A stretch of 51,603 nucleotides of DNA from an uncultured Mailhella sp. (GTDB lineage Bacteria; Desulfobacterota; Desulfovibrionia; Desulfovibrionales; Desulfovibrionaceae). The first letter of the stretch is position 1. Every line of letters starts with the position of its first letter. Below, in pieces: positions 35,243-44,761 of the stretch. Below the pieces are notes generated by a model, which had not been told where the DNA came from, ran no database searches, and saw only the letters and a program-made list of their open reading frames with translations. The stretch spans positions 1 through 51,603 of the forward strand of contig CALUUX010000034.1 of the NCBI GenBank assembly GCA_944324085.1. The letters run 5' to 3'. The position numbers and the translations under genes were made by a program.

Positions 35243-37018
35243 ATGAAGAACACTACCTTTTCCATCAAGATCTTTTTTTGTTTTTGTGTCGTCATTTTGT
35301 TTTCCGTGCTTGTGCCGTGCGGATATTTTCTTCACAGCATCAAGCAGGAGAGCGTAGACCTCACATGCGAGGAAGCCTTCCGGGAAGTTGCCTTTGTCCG
35401 CACCTACATTAAGGAAGAGGTGGAGAAGGGTGAGTTTGATCAGAAAGGAGCCTTGCCCGAGACGCTGAAGAACTTTTACGCCAACGGGGAACATCGCGTT
35501 ACGTTGATCGACGCCGAAGGCACGGTCTTGTACGACTCCTTTGCGAAAGACGTTTCCCAGCTGGAAAATCATCGGTATCATGAAGAGGTCGCCAAGGCGT
35601 TCAGCGACGGGGAAGGAGCCAGCGTTCGGTCCAGTTCCAGCCTTGGCACGTCCTTTGTGTACGCGGCCAGGCGCGTCAGCATTCCGGGCACGAACATAAG
35701 TGTCATTCGCGTGGCGGCTCCGCTTTCGCTGGTGGAGGAGCACGCGGTCGACAGAAGCAGGGCTCTTATGGCGGGAGCCGTGGCCGCGCTCGTTTTCGCC
35801 GTCGGTTTTGCGGCGTTCATGTCCATGCGTTTTCGGCGTTCGTTGCAGCTGATGATTACGTCGGTGGAAAATCTGGCCACTCCTGGCAGTCGCAGCGGCC
35901 GCATCAGCCTCCGCACGCTGCCCGGCGACGAGTTCGCGCCACTGGCTGCGGCCGTCAACTCCATGGCGCAGCGTATGGAAGTTCAGGTCAACCACATTCT
36001 CGCGCAGAAGGCGCAGCTTGACGCCGTGCTTAACAGTATTGCCGAGGGCGTGCTCGTGGTGGATCATGAAGGTTGCATACGCAGCGTGAACGCCACGCTT
36101 GTCCGGTTGTTTCCTCTGGCGGCCCATGCCGAAGGCCTGCAACCTGTGGAGGTGATTCCTTCGCCGGATTTGCAGAAGGGCATAGAATCGTTGAAACACG
36201 CCGTGCCGGAAAAGCCCGTGCAGTTTGAGATGGACAACATGTCCGGACGCAAACTTCAGGTGCTTATCTGCCCCATTGTGGGCGAGAGCAAGTTGCTGAT
36301 GGCCGTTGCCGTATTCCATGACATTACGGAAATGTCCGTGCTCATGGAAATGCGCAGAGATTTCGTGGCCAACGTTTCCCATGAACTGAGGACGCCGCTC
36401 ACCGCCATCATGGGATACGCCGAGAGCCTGAAACGCTATGTGTCGGAACCGCGCGCGCTTCACTTCCTGGAGGTCATCGACCGCAACTCGCAGTACATGG
36501 CCACCATGGTCAAGGATCTGTTGCAGCTTTCCAGCATAGAGAACGGCGCCATTCCCATGGACATCAAGGCCATGCCCGCGTCCATGGCCATCCGCGGAGG
36601 CATGGACCTGTGCAAGAGTTCGGCCGAAGCCAAAAAACTTGAATTTCGCGAGGTGCTGGCCTCCGGCGACTTTTCCATCAAGGCCGACGCCGAATATTTT
36701 ATCCGCGTCATTCGCAATCTGTTGGAAAACGCCTGTCGCTACGCTCCTGAGGGCTCGCAGATCGTCGTTTCCGCGGAGCCCGACCGCGAAACCGGCATGG
36801 CCGTCTTCCGCGTGGCGGACAGCGGCCCCGGCATTCCGCCGGAACTCAGGCTTCGGGTGTTCGAACGTTTTTACCGCGTGGAAAAGCATCGTGGCGGACA
36901 GGTTTCCACCGGACTCGGCCTCGCCATCTGCAAGCATATCGTGGAACGTCACGGAGGCTGCATTTCCATTGAAGACGGCCCCGGTTGCATAGTCCGCTTC
37001 ACCGTTCCTCTTGCCTGA
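35243..37018 (+). CDS. phoR: Phosphate regulon sensor histidine kinase PhoR
   Basis: Membrane histidine kinase pairing with PhoB. 591 residues: N-terminal helix (9-30), an extracytoplasmic domain of about 130 residues, second helix near 173-193, HAMP linker, PAS domain (about 255-360), and kinase core. The phosphorylated histidine is His380 in [12 protein letters not shown] box [14 protein letters not shown]1 [21 protein letters not shown] and G2 [12 protein letters not shown] are intact. The large periplasmic domain suggests it may sense a ligand beyond the Pst-PhoU signal. Confidence 0.93.
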   Translation: MKNTTFSIKIFFCFCVVILFSVLVPCGYFLHSIKQESVDLTCEEAFREVAFVRTYIKEEVEKGEFDQKGALPETLKNFYANGEHRVTLIDAEGTVLYDSFAKDVSQLENHRYHEEVAKAFSDGEGASVRSSSSLGTSFVYAARRVSIPGTNISVIRVAAPLSLVEEHAVDRSRALMAGAVAALVFAVGFAAFMSMRFRRSLQLMITSVENLATPGSRSGRISLRTLPGDEFAPLAAAVNSMAQRMEVQVNHILAQKAQLDAVLNSIAEGVLVVDHEGCIRSVNATLVRLFPLAAHAEGLQPVEVIPSPDLQKGIESLKHAVPEKPVQFEMDNMSGRKLQVLICPIVGESKLLMAVAVFHDITEMSVLMEMRRDFVANVSHELRTPLTAIMGYAESLKRYVSEPRALHFLEVIDRNSQYMATMVKDLLQLSSIENGAIPMDIKAMPASMAIRGGMDLCKSSAEAKKLEFREVLASGDFSIKADAEYFIRVIRNLLENACRYAPEGSQIVVSAEPDRETGMAVFRVADSGPGIPPELRLRVFERFYRVEKHRGGQVSTGLGLAICKHIVERHGGCISIEDGPGCIVRFTVPLA

Positions 37019-37067
37019 ACCTTTTCATTCGTCTCTTTCAAGGAGATTTCCCAAGCAGAAAAAAAAA

Positions 37068-37811
37068 ATGGAGACTGTGTCGCTGAACTTCTATTACGGA
37101 GCGAAGCAGGCGTTGAAGAATATCAGTCTCCGCTTTCCCGAAAAAAGAGTAACGGCGCTCATCGGTCCGTCCGGCTGCGGCAAGAGCACCTATCTGCGCT
37201 GCCTCAACCGCATGAACGATCTTGTTGCCGGAAGCAGGGCGGAGGGAAGCATCCTGCTGGACGGGAAGGACATCAACGTGCGTGACTGCGACGTGGTTTC
37301 CCTGCGTCGTCGCGTGGGCATGGTGTTTCAGAGACCGACGTCGTTTCCGAAGAGCATTTTTGAAAACGTGGCATACGGCTTGCGCGTCAATGGCGAAAAG
37401 TCGGAATCCGTCATCGCTTCGAAAGTCGAGGAAAGTCTGAAGCGGGCCGCTTTGTGGAACGAAGTCAAGGACAGACTGTCTGATTCCGCGCTGGCGCTTT
37501 CCGGCGGACAGCAGCAGCGTCTGTGCATTGCCCGCGCGCTGGCCGTGGAGCCGGAAATTCTTCTTATGGACGAACCTACGTCCGCGCTCGACCCCATAGC
37601 CACTCAGCAGATCGAAGAAGGCATAGGCCAGCTTCGGGATCAACTTACCGTCATCATCGTCACGCACAACATGCAGCAGGCGGCGCGCGTTTCTGATTAC
37701 ACGGCTTTCTTTTACATGGGGGATCTCATAGAGACCGATGAGACCGACGTTATTTTTACCCGTCCCAAGCTGAAACAGACGGAAGATTACATTACAGGTC
37801 GTTTTGGTTAG
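37068..37811 (+). CDS. pstB: Phosphate ABC transporter ATPase PstB
   Basis: ATPase of the phosphate importer. Walker [10 protein letters not shown], signature [16 protein letters not shown] and Walker [13 protein letters not shown] are intact, and the PstB-typical [16 protein letters not shown] opens the protein. The start is uncertain: the ATG at 37068 follows a run of ten A, and the nearest AAGGAG (37040-37045) is 22 bases away, too far for normal initiation. The frame stays open back to a TTG at 37011 overlapping phoR. Its place after phoR, apart from pstSCA, is unusual. Confidence 0.88.
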   Translation: METVSLNFYYGAKQALKNISLRFPEKRVTALIGPSGCGKSTYLRCLNRMNDLVAGSRAEGSILLDGKDINVRDCDVVSLRRRVGMVFQRPTSFPKSIFENVAYGLRVNGEKSESVIASKVEESLKRAALWNEVKDRLSDSALALSGGQQQRLCIARALAVEPEILLMDEPTSALDPIATQQIEEGIGQLRDQLTVIIVTHNMQQAARVSDYTAFFYMGDLIETDETDVIFTRPKLKQTEDYITGRFG

Positions 37812-37947
37812 TCGACCGGCGTTTTCCGGACGGTTACGGATATTTCCTTGAAACAGGCGGTGTTCCGCCAGGTTCTTTCCGGCGGCGGCCATGGCCTTCG
37901 ACGGACATTCCGCATGGCAGTTCCATGCGACGCGCAGAGGTTTGATC

Positions 37948-38628
37948 ATGAAGGATCAGATGTACGGTTCTTCCGTGCTTCGGGGATTGAGGACGGAGCT
38001 GCTCACCATGGGCAGCCTTGTGCAGATGGCGTACAGCAAGGCCCGCACCGCCGTTCTGCTTCGGGACGCCAAGGTGGCGGAAGAGGTGGTTCGAGGCGAC
38101 GACGTCATTGACGAAATGGAACTCGAGCTCGACGAAAAATGCACCAGCGTCATTGCCAGAACGCAACCTGTGGCCAAGGATTTGCGTTTTATTCTCACGG
38201 CCGTGCGCATGGTTCTCGATCTGGAACGCATCGCCGATGAAGCCGTGACCATAGGGCGTCAGGTGAAGTTTCTTCCGGAAGTTTTTCCTTCGGAACTTGA
38301 GCAGGAACTCGCCCGTTACATGCAGCTGGCCTTTGATATGCTGGACACCTCGCTCGGAGCGTTCCGCAATGAAGACGTGACGCAGGGCATGACGGTGTTC
38401 CACAGCACGGACGAGAGCGTCCGACTTCTGCTTTCCATTTACGAAAAGCTCATGAACGCCGTGCGGCAGGAACTCGTCGATCCGGCGGTGGCGGTCCCTC
38501 TTATCCTTATCGTTCGCTCCATCGACCGCATTTGTCGGCGTTCCGAGAACATTGTGGAGCATTTGTGCTTTATGTGCGACGGCATCACCGTCAAGCACAG
38601 GGTCAAACTTTCTGGAGCTCAAGCCTGA
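37948..38628 (+). CDS. phoU: Phosphate transport regulator PhoU
   Basis: Cytoplasmic all-helical protein that couples Pst transport to PhoR signalling and holds the pathway off when phosphate is plentiful. 226 residues from the ATG after AGAGG. Two PhoU repeats are seen: the metal-type motif DDVIDEMELELDEKC with LRFILTAVRMVLDLERIADEA, and the second repeat ending LILIVRSIDRICRRSENIVEH. It ends the phoB-phoR-pstB-phoU arm at a strong hairpin. Confidence 0.94.
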   Translation: MKDQMYGSSVLRGLRTELLTMGSLVQMAYSKARTAVLLRDAKVAEEVVRGDDVIDEMELELDEKCTSVIARTQPVAKDLRFILTAVRMVLDLERIADEAVTIGRQVKFLPEVFPSELEQELARYMQLAFDMLDTSLGAFRNEDVTQGMTVFHSTDESVRLLLSIYEKLMNAVRQELVDPAVAVPLILIVRSIDRICRRSENIVEHLCFMCDGITVKHRVKLSGAQA

Positions 38629-38640
38629 GAACGGCGGAGT

Positions 38641-38690
38641 CGCAAAAAATCCCCCTTTCGGCGTGTCTGCGGAAAGGGGGATTTTTTGCG
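38641..38690. terminator. Bidirectional terminator between phoU and uraA
   Basis: A 19-bp perfect stem beginning CGCAAAAAATCCCCC with a 12-base loop carries a T-run on each strand. It terminates both the rightward phoU transcript and the leftward permease transcript. Confidence 0.92.
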
Positions 38691-38703
38691 CGCGTAAGAG
38701 AGA

Positions 38704-39954
38704 TCAGTCTTTGCGAAGCAGATGAAGGTGATCAAAGAGCTTGAAGGCGAGACTCATCACGATGGCGATGACGGTGGCGAGCACCATGCCCTGCACGGTA
38801 ATGGAACCGAAGGACAGCTTGGCTCCGCTCAGACCGATGATCATGATGACCGAGGTCATGACCAGGTTGGAGGATTTGCTGTAATCCACCTTGCGTTCCA
38901 CGAGCACGCGCAGGCCGGAAGCCGCGATGACGCCGAAGAGCAGCAGGCACACGCCGCCCATGACGGGAACGGGAATGCCTCGTATGAGTTCGGCCAGTTT
39001 GCCCACAAAGGAAAGCAGAATGGCCATGACCGCCGCGCCTCCGAGCACCCACACGCTGTATACGCGGGTAATGGCCATGACGCCGATGTTTTCTCCGTAA
39101 GTGGTGTTTGGCGTCGCGCCGAAGAAGCCGGAAAGCACGTTGGAGCAGCCGTCGGCGAACAGGGAGCGGGAAAGGCCGGGATCTTTAATGAGATCGCGGC
39201 CCACCACGTTTCCGGTTACGAGCAGATGGCCGATGTGTTCCGCCAGCACCACAAGCGCGGCGGGGGCGATGATGAGGATGGCGTTGAGATCGAAGGTGGG
39301 GGCGTAAAAGTGCGGCAGCTGGAACCATGGAGCTTCGATGACGGGAGTAAGATCGACCATGCCCATGAAGAAGGCGAACACATAGCCGCAGATAACCCCG
39401 AACAGCACGGGAATGATGGCCAGAAAGCCCTTGAACGCCACGGAGCCCACCACGGTGACCGCAAGCGTGAACATGGAGACCATCACGTTGTCCATATTGA
39501 TGTTGTCGCCCGTAAGGCCGGCCATGGAAGCCGCGGTGGGAGCGAGCTCGAGTCCGATGACGGCGATGATGGAACCCATGGCGGCCGGCGGGAAGATGAC
39601 GTCGATCCATTTGGTTCCCACGGCCTTGATCAGCAGTGAGAACAGGATGAACAGCAGGCCGAAGACGATGAAGCCCGACTGGGCCGCCGAGTAGCCGCTT
39701 GAAGCGATAATGACCATCACCGGTGAGATAAAGGCGAAGCTGGACCCCAGATAGGACGGAATTTTTCCCCTGGTGAGGATAAGATAGAGCAGCGTGCCAA
39801 TGCCGTTCATGAACAGGCAAGTGGTGGGGTTGACCTTGAAAAGAAAAGGCACGAGCACCGTGGATCCGAACATGGCGAAAAGGTGCTGTACGCTCAGGGG
39901 GATGTTGAGAAGAAGCGGCGGACGTTCTTCGACCTGAATGACATGATATTCCAC
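38704..39954 (-). CDS. uraA: Uracil permease / nucleobase:cation symporter (UraA family)
   Basis: Inner-membrane uracil:proton symporter of the NCS2 family. 416 residues with about 14 hydrophobic segments from a GTG start with GAGGA upstream. Substrate-region motifs: QHLFAMFGSTVLVPFL, LGSSFAFISP, VVLAEHIGHL (the conserved AEHIG glutamate in the binding site), NTTYGENIGVMAITRV and GVCLLLFG. It is a single-gene unit closed by the shared terminator. Confidence 0.94.
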   Translation of the reverse strand: MEYHVIQVEERPPLLLNIPLSVQHLFAMFGSTVLVPFLFKVNPTTCLFMNGIGTLLYLILTRGKIPSYLGSSFAFISPVMVIIASSGYSAAQSGFIVFGLLFILFSLLIKAVGTKWIDVIFPPAAMGSIIAVIGLELAPTAASMAGLTGDNINMDNVMVSMFTLAVTVVGSVAFKGFLAIIPVLFGVICGYVFAFFMGMVDLTPVIEAPWFQLPHFYAPTFDLNAILIIAPAALVVLAEHIGHLLVTGNVVGRDLIKDPGLSRSLFADGCSNVLSGFFGATPNTTYGENIGVMAITRVYSVWVLGGAAVMAILLSFVGKLAELIRGIPVPVMGGVCLLLFGVIAASGLRVLVERKVDYSKSSNLVMTSVIMIIGLSGAKLSFGSITVQGMVLATVIAIVMSLAFKLFDHLHLLRKD

Positions 39955-40049
39955 GAGAGTATCCTCACTGGAGGGGGGTGACGGCCGCGCTCAGGGAAGG
40001 GAGCGGGCAAGGGAGGGAATCGTTGTCGAACGCTTCCCGAAACATGCGC

Positions 40050-40691
40050 CTACGCTTTTGTCGATGCCAGACGACGTCCCATCTCAAAGGCTTTCCGGCA
40101 GTCTTCCGGAAAGACTTCCTCGTGGTATTTTTTCTTGGCGGCCGGGTCATAGCGATCGGCTTCGTAAAGGCTGTAATCGCTGAACTGCCATGCGTTGGCG
40201 CTGTAACAGACGTCGCTTTTTACGCCCAGCATTTCCCCCATGCGGCCATGCACGTTGGCAAAAGGCGCGAGCACCGCTTCGGCCTGATCCGCGGTCACGC
40301 CGAAGGTGTAAATGAAGGCGGAAGGAATCTTGCGGGGGAATACCCAGCGATTTTCCTTGTTGTAGAGCATGTGGCTGAAAAGAAAACGATGCTCCAGCGC
40401 GAGCATCTCGGGAGTGACGTCGCCGTAGTATATGGGGGATCCGAAGAGAAGCGCGTCGGCCTCTTCCATCATGTCGAGAATAGGGGAAAGGTCGTCTTTC
40501 ATGGCGCAGTGACCATGGCGGCCTTTTTTGAGTTTGCAGGAAAAACAGCTCACGCATCCCTTGTAATTAAGGGAACGAAGATGAATGAGTCGGGTTTCCG
40601 CCCCCTCGGACGCCGCTCCGTCCAGGGCGGCTTGCAGCATGGTCGCGGTATTTCCTTTGAGTCTCGGGCTTCCGTTGAACGCAAGTATCAT
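40050..40691 (-). CDS. Flavodoxin-fold NAD(P)H-dependent FMN reductase with a cysteine cluster
   Basis: Flavoprotein of the NADPH-dependent FMN reductase / iron-sulfur flavoprotein type; cytoplasmic redox role, substrate unknown. 213 residues from MILAFNGSPRLKGNTATMLQ with GAGGGA upstream; the GSPRLKGNT loop binds the FMN phosphate. Near residue 48 the sequence GCVSCFSCKLKKGRHGHC gives cysteines in a CX2CX2CX9C pattern, close to the compact motif of archaeal iron-sulfur flavoproteins. GSPIYYGDVTPEM is the second flavin loop. Whether a cluster is bound is not known. Confidence 0.86.
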   Translation of the reverse strand: MILAFNGSPRLKGNTATMLQAALDGAASEGAETRLIHLRSLNYKGCVSCFSCKLKKGRHGHCAMKDDLSPILDMMEEADALLFGSPIYYGDVTPEMLALEHRFLFSHMLYNKENRWVFPRKIPSAFIYTFGVTADQAEAVLAPFANVHGRMGEMLGVKSDVCYSANAWQFSDYSLYEADRYDPAAKKKYHEEVFPEDCRKAFEMGRRLASTKA

Positions 40692-40845
40692 GGTTTCCCT
40701 CGTGCGCGAAACGCGTGTGTTAGAGAACATGTTTTTTGTTCATATTCTTGTTAGAATAGGCCGTAACCTTTTTCGTTGCAAGTTGAAAATCTTTGTATTT
40801 CTTGCCGGCCTTGCCTGCCTGAGAGCCTTTCGGTATGCTGAAGCC

Positions 40846-41541
40846 ATGGAAGCCATCGCTCATATTCATACGGATTTGTCAACGAAGTTCGGAGTGCCCC
40901 GGCAATGCGGTCTTGTAAAAGCGTTGAAGGGGCGTATCGTGTTCACGCCGAAGTACCGGGAACCGGAGGCTCTGCGCGGCCTGGAAGATTTTACCCATAT
41001 CTGGCTTATCTGGGAGTTTTCGCAGGCCGTCCGCGATGAGTGGTCGCCTACGGTGCGTCCTCCCCGTCTGGGCGGAAATATTCGGATGGGAGTTTTTGCG
41101 ACTCGTTCGCCCTTTCGTCCGAATTTTCTGGGGCTTTCCTGCGTGCGTCTGGAACGCGTGGAACTGTGCGGCAGGGAAGGCCCGGAACTGTATGTTTCCG
41201 GCGTGGATCTTATGGACGGAACGCCTATTTTCGATATCAAGCCCTATGTTCCGTATTCCGATTCCCATCCCGACGCGCGGGGAGGTTTCACGACGAGGCT
41301 GGCCGACCGAACGCTGCGCGTGAATTTTCCCGAGGAGGCGCGCGCGCCGTTCACGGAAGAGCAACAGGCGGCCATAATCGGCATTCTGGAGAGAGATCCC
41401 AGACCTCACTATCATACGGATCCGGAAAGGGTGTACGGCATGCCGTTCGCCGGCTACGATATACGTTTCCGCGTGCGCGAGGGCGTGGCTGAAATCCTGG
41501 AAGCGGTAAGACTTGAAGAGCGGAACGGCGGCAAAGGATAG
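40846..41541 (+). CDS. trmO: tRNA (N6-threonylcarbamoyladenosine37-N6)-methyltransferase TrmO
   Basis: SAM-dependent enzyme of the TsaA/YaeB (VirR-like beta-barrel) family that N6-methylates t6A37 in tRNA. 231 residues from MEAIAHIHTDLSTKFGVPRQ; the family motifs are clear: RIVFTPKYREPEALRGLEDF, HIWLIWEFSQ, RMGVFATRSPFRPNFLGLS, and DLMDGTPIFDIKPYVPYSD (split across nucleotides 41209-41260). The C-terminal extension matches the E. coli length. No clear Shine-Dalgarno site. It works downstream of TsaB chemistry, also encoded in this window but not linked. Confidence 0.92.
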   Translation: MEAIAHIHTDLSTKFGVPRQCGLVKALKGRIVFTPKYREPEALRGLEDFTHIWLIWEFSQAVRDEWSPTVRPPRLGGNIRMGVFATRSPFRPNFLGLSCVRLERVELCGREGPELYVSGVDLMDGTPIFDIKPYVPYSDSHPDARGGFTTRLADRTLRVNFPEEARAPFTEEQQAAIIGILERDPRPHYHTDPERVYGMPFAGYDIRFRVREGVAEILEAVRLEERNGGKG

Positions 41542-41564
41542 CGAGTGGTCGTGAAGGAGGTCTC

Positions 41565-41831
41565 ATGGCGGTAGGGTGGGCTCAGGACGGAGCTGTGGAC
41601 GCGCAGATTCAGGATTCCATCAAGGACGAGATCGCCAGGGTGAGAAGTCGTCTTTCGGGGGGAGAAAGTCTGCGCGAATGTGAGAACTGTGGAGAACCCA
41701 TTCCAGAAAGTCGGCGTTTGGCCGTGCCTGGCGTTCGGCTCTGCCTCCAGTGTCAGCAGGAGGAGGATAGTCGGCACCGCGTCGTCACGCCTTACAACAG
41801 GCGTTTCAGCAAGGCGAGTCAGTTGCGTTGA
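41565..41831 (+). CDS. DksA/TraR-family zinc-finger protein
   Basis: Small RNA-polymerase-binding type protein of the DksA/TraR superfamily, similar in size to YbiI/TraR. 88 residues; the four zinc cysteines are C39, C42, C60 and C63 in CENCGEPIPESRR and LCLQCQ, the usual CxxC-17-CxxC finger. The N-terminal helix has an acidic DKxxD-like region only in weak form (DGAVDAQIQD), so RNA polymerase control is plausible but not shown. AGGAGG stands before the ATG, 24 bases after trmO; probably cotranscribed. Confidence 0.9.
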   Translation: MAVGWAQDGAVDAQIQDSIKDEIARVRSRLSGGESLRECENCGEPIPESRRLAVPGVRLCLQCQQEEDSRHRVVTPYNRRFSKASQLR

Positions 41832-42118
41832 CTCGATACAAAAGACGTTTTGCCAGGCAAAGAATATTTTCCGTGTATTCCAAGGGAAGTATATTTATGC
41901 CTTCGCATTTCGGAGGCGTATGTATCTGTCCTTTACATCGATAGTCCTTTTTTGAACGTTCTTGATACGTTTTTCGGATTACTTATGGTTATCGGCGCCT
42001 ACCCCTAGGTATGAATGGAAAGACCATTGGAGAAGTCGGGGATGGTTCGTCGTCGGGCAAGAAGATTTTTCGGCGTTATGGCTTCTTTTCTGAGAAGAAC
42101 GGCTTTAACTTTTTTGTC

Positions 42119-42159
42119 ATACAACCCGGCGACGGCAAGGTGTCGAAGCCGGGTTGTAT
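42119..42159. promoter_or_regulatory. Structured hairpin upstream of the secretion locus
   Basis: ATACAACCCGGC pairs perfectly with GCCGGGTTGTAT around a 17-base loop that itself holds a GAC/GTC pairing. No T-run follows. It may be the end of the dksA-like transcript or part of a long leader. Confidence 0.5.
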
Positions 42160-42276
42160 CGATATTGAAGAAAAAATTATTTTTATCTTATGACGGCCCT
42201 AATGCGTCGTCTGCTGAAAATATACGCCGGGATATTTTATGATTTTCATTCCGCGGCTGGAAGTTTCGGGCAAGTT

Positions 42277-42297
42277 ATGTGACGAAGTCACATTTTT
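42277..42297 (+). promoter_or_regulatory. Inverted repeat TGTGACGAAGTCACA with T-run
   Basis: ATGTGAC pairs with GTCACAT around GAA, followed by TTTTT, about 140 bases before the ABC exporter start. It reads as a short terminator, but the half-sites also resemble CRP/FNR-type operators with a 5-base instead of 6-base centre. Confidence 0.45.
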
Positions 42298-42433
42298 CCG
42301 CGTTGACGACAGCGGTGAAAATGGTCATTTAATACACACAGGAGCGTCTTGTCTCCCGTAAAATCATTGATGTTTTTATTATGTCGACTACTTTGAACTT
42401 TCAAGCTCGTGGCAGTCGCGAAAGGTGGGCATT

Positions 42434-44761
42434 ATGAGTGATTCGCAAAAAGCGGCGTCTTCCGTGGAATCTCCTGGCGTGGCGCCTCTTTCGCCTTCCG
42501 AAGTGGATTTCATGCCCGGTTTTCTGCGCAGTCTGTCCATACTCATACGGCTTAAGGGTAACCATGTGTCGCCCCAGTTCCTTTTGGCGGGGCTGGCCGG
42601 TTCGGACAAGATCAGCGTAGGCGCGTGTCTGCGCGCCGCGGAGCGGGCTGGTCTGAACGGGCGGGTCATGTATCGCGCGACGCTGAACGATATTTCTCCG
42701 CTGACGCTGCCGTGCGTGCTGCTTTTGAAGGACGACGCCTCCTGCGTGCTTGTTTCGCTGGATGAGGGAAACGCCACGGTTATTCTCCCGGAACTCGGAG
42801 AAACCCCGCAGCGCGTGCCTCGGAGCGAGTTGGAAGAGCAGTATTCCGGCTATGCTGTGTTCGGTGCGCTGGAGAGTCGGGCCGACGCCAGGACGGACGT
42901 TGTGAAGCTGCGTCCGGGCAAGCATTGGTTTTGGGACGTTCTTCGTTTTTATTCGCCCATTTACGGTCATGTGGCTCTGGCCAGCGTGGTGGTGAACGTC
43001 ATCGCCGTGGTCAGTTCCCTTTTTGTTATGAACGTCTATGATCGCGTCATTCCCAACAATGCCTATGAAACCTTGTGGGTACTGGCTTCGGGAGTGACGC
43101 TGGCCTATGTGTTTGACTTCCTTCTTCGAAGCATGCGCAGCCATTTTGTGGATTTGGCCGGTCGAAATGCCGACGTGGTTCTTTCAAGCATGCTTGTGGA
43201 CAAGGTGCTTTCCATGCGCATGGACGCCAAGCCCGAGTCCACGGGCGCGCTGGTCAATAACCTGCGGGAATTTGAATCGTTGCGGGAGTTTTTCAGCTCC
43301 ACCACGTTGCTCGCGTGCATCGACATTCCTTTTCTTATTTTGTTTTTTCTTCTGATGGCCTTTATCGGCGGGCCGCTGGTGTTTTTGCCGCTGCTGGCCA
43401 TGCCCGTGCTTCTCGGCGTGGGGGTATGGCTTCAGATGGCCGCCCGTCGAAGCGCGGAAAAAAGCTACCGTCACAGCATGCAAAAAAACGCGCTGCTTGT
43501 GGAAATGGTCAACGGTTTGGAAACCGTGAAAGGGTGCATGGCCGAAAGTCGCATGCAGCGTTTGTGGGAAGCCGTGGCCGGAATCTCCGCGCAGTCTTCC
43601 AATGAGGCGCGAAAGTACAGCACGCGAGCGGTCACGTTCGCCACGTTCGTCACGCAGCTCGTTACCGTGGCCATGGTGATTTTCGGAGTGTATCGCATCG
43701 GCGCGGGCGATATGAGCATGGGCGGACTCATTGGATGCAATATTTTGGTGGGACGCATCATGGCTCCGCTGCTGCAGCTGGCGTCTCTGCTCACTCGGCT
43801 TCAGAATTCGCGTGTTTCTCTCAAGGCTCTGGACGCGCTCATGGCGTTGCCGTCAGAAAATCAGGATCACTCCGCCTGCATGGATTTCGGCGCGCTGAGC
43901 AGCGAATTCGTCATGGAGAACGTTTCTTTTTCCTATCCCGGTTCTCAAGCTTTGGCGCTGGATCATGTCTCCTTGCGCGTGCGCCCGGGGGAAAAGATTG
44001 GCGTTATAGGCAAAATGGGCTCGGGCAAAAGCACGCTCGGCAAACTTCTCATCGGGCTGTACACGCCCTCGGAAGGGTCCGTGTCTTTCGGCGGCGTGGA
44101 TATCCGGCAGCTCGCCACGGCCGATTTGCGCGGTCGCGTGGGCGTGTTGCCTCAGGAGGTTATTCTGTTCTACGGCACGGTTCGCGATAATATCGCGCTT
44201 GGCGACCCCACCGTTAATGACCATCTGATTCTTCGCGCTTCGGCCATTTCCGGCGTGGCGGATTTTGTCAAAAAGCATCCTTCCGGTTATGGAGCGCAGG
44301 TGGGCGAACAGGGAAGGAACCTTTCCGGCGGCCAGCGGCAGGCTGTGGGATTGGCCCGCGCGCTGATACGCGATCCCGATGTGCTTATTCTTGACGAACC
44401 TACCAGCAATATGGACGTGGATTCCGAACTTATCGTGCAGAAGCGTTTGGGCGCGATCATCAAAAATAAGACGCTTATCCTTATCACGCACCGGCTCAGC
44501 ATGCTGCGCATCGTGGACAGGCTCGTGGTGATGGAAGGAGGAAAAATCGTCATGGACGGACCGCGGGACGTCGTGCTGCGGAAGCTCCAGGAGCGTCAGA
44601 AGGCGAATCGCCCACGGAACGCCGCTTCGGCGGGACAAACGGCGTTTTCAGGGAAGGGAAACGCCGAGCAAAACGCGGCGACTTTCCAACGTCGGGAACA
44701 GGGACAGGCCGCGCCTTCTGCCGAGGATAAGAGATCGTCGTCCTTTTCTGACAGGTCATGA
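42434..44761 (+). CDS. lapB: Type I secretion ABC exporter, LapB/RtxB-like
   Basis: Inner-membrane ATPase-permease of a type I secretion system for large repeat adhesins. From the ATG it has 775 residues: an N-terminal C39-like domain (about 25-140) that lacks the catalytic cysteine region, as in adhesin and toxin exporters; six-helix membrane domain (about 160-430); and ATPase with GKMGSGKST, LSGGQRQAVGLARAL and VLILDEPTSNMD. The last 60 residues are a charged, low-complexity tail. Its stop overlaps the next start (ATGA). No adhesin gene is in the window. Confidence 0.92.
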   Translation: MSDSQKAASSVESPGVAPLSPSEVDFMPGFLRSLSILIRLKGNHVSPQFLLAGLAGSDKISVGACLRAAERAGLNGRVMYRATLNDISPLTLPCVLLLKDDASCVLVSLDEGNATVILPELGETPQRVPRSELEEQYSGYAVFGALESRADARTDVVKLRPGKHWFWDVLRFYSPIYGHVALASVVVNVIAVVSSLFVMNVYDRVIPNNAYETLWVLASGVTLAYVFDFLLRSMRSHFVDLAGRNADVVLSSMLVDKVLSMRMDAKPESTGALVNNLREFESLREFFSSTTLLACIDIPFLILFFLLMAFIGGPLVFLPLLAMPVLLGVGVWLQMAARRSAEKSYRHSMQKNALLVEMVNGLETVKGCMAESRMQRLWEAVAGISAQSSNEARKYSTRAVTFATFVTQLVTVAMVIFGVYRIGAGDMSMGGLIGCNILVGRIMAPLLQLASLLTRLQNSRVSLKALDALMALPSENQDHSACMDFGALSSEFVMENVSFSYPGSQALALDHVSLRVRPGEKIGVIGKMGSGKSTLGKLLIGLYTPSEGSVSFGGVDIRQLATADLRGRVGVLPQEVILFYGTVRDNIALGDPTVNDHLILRASAISGVADFVKKHPSGYGAQVGEQGRNLSGGQRQAVGLARALIRDPDVLILDEPTSNMDVDSELIVQKRLGAIIKNKTLILITHRLSMLRIVDRLVVMEGGKIVMDGPRDVVLRKLQERQKANRPRNAASAGQTAFSGKGNAEQNAATFQRREQGQAAPSAEDKRSSSFSDRS

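Larger units (their letters stand above)
41832..42433. other. AT-rich intergenic region ahead of the secretion locus
   Basis: About 600 bases without a credible gene; a 60-residue ORF at 42011 has no coding character. It contains two marked hairpins (listed separately) and the promoter for the secretion genes. Composition is visibly AT-richer than the trmO side. Confidence 0.45.

Noticed and set aside
42011..42193. 60-residue ORF before the secretion locus
   Set aside because: It runs through a perfect hairpin and has no ribosome site or coding look.
42278..42292. TGTGACGAAGTCACA as a CRP/FNR/HcpR operator
   Set aside because: The centre has five bases instead of six and a T-run follows directly, which fits a small terminator better.
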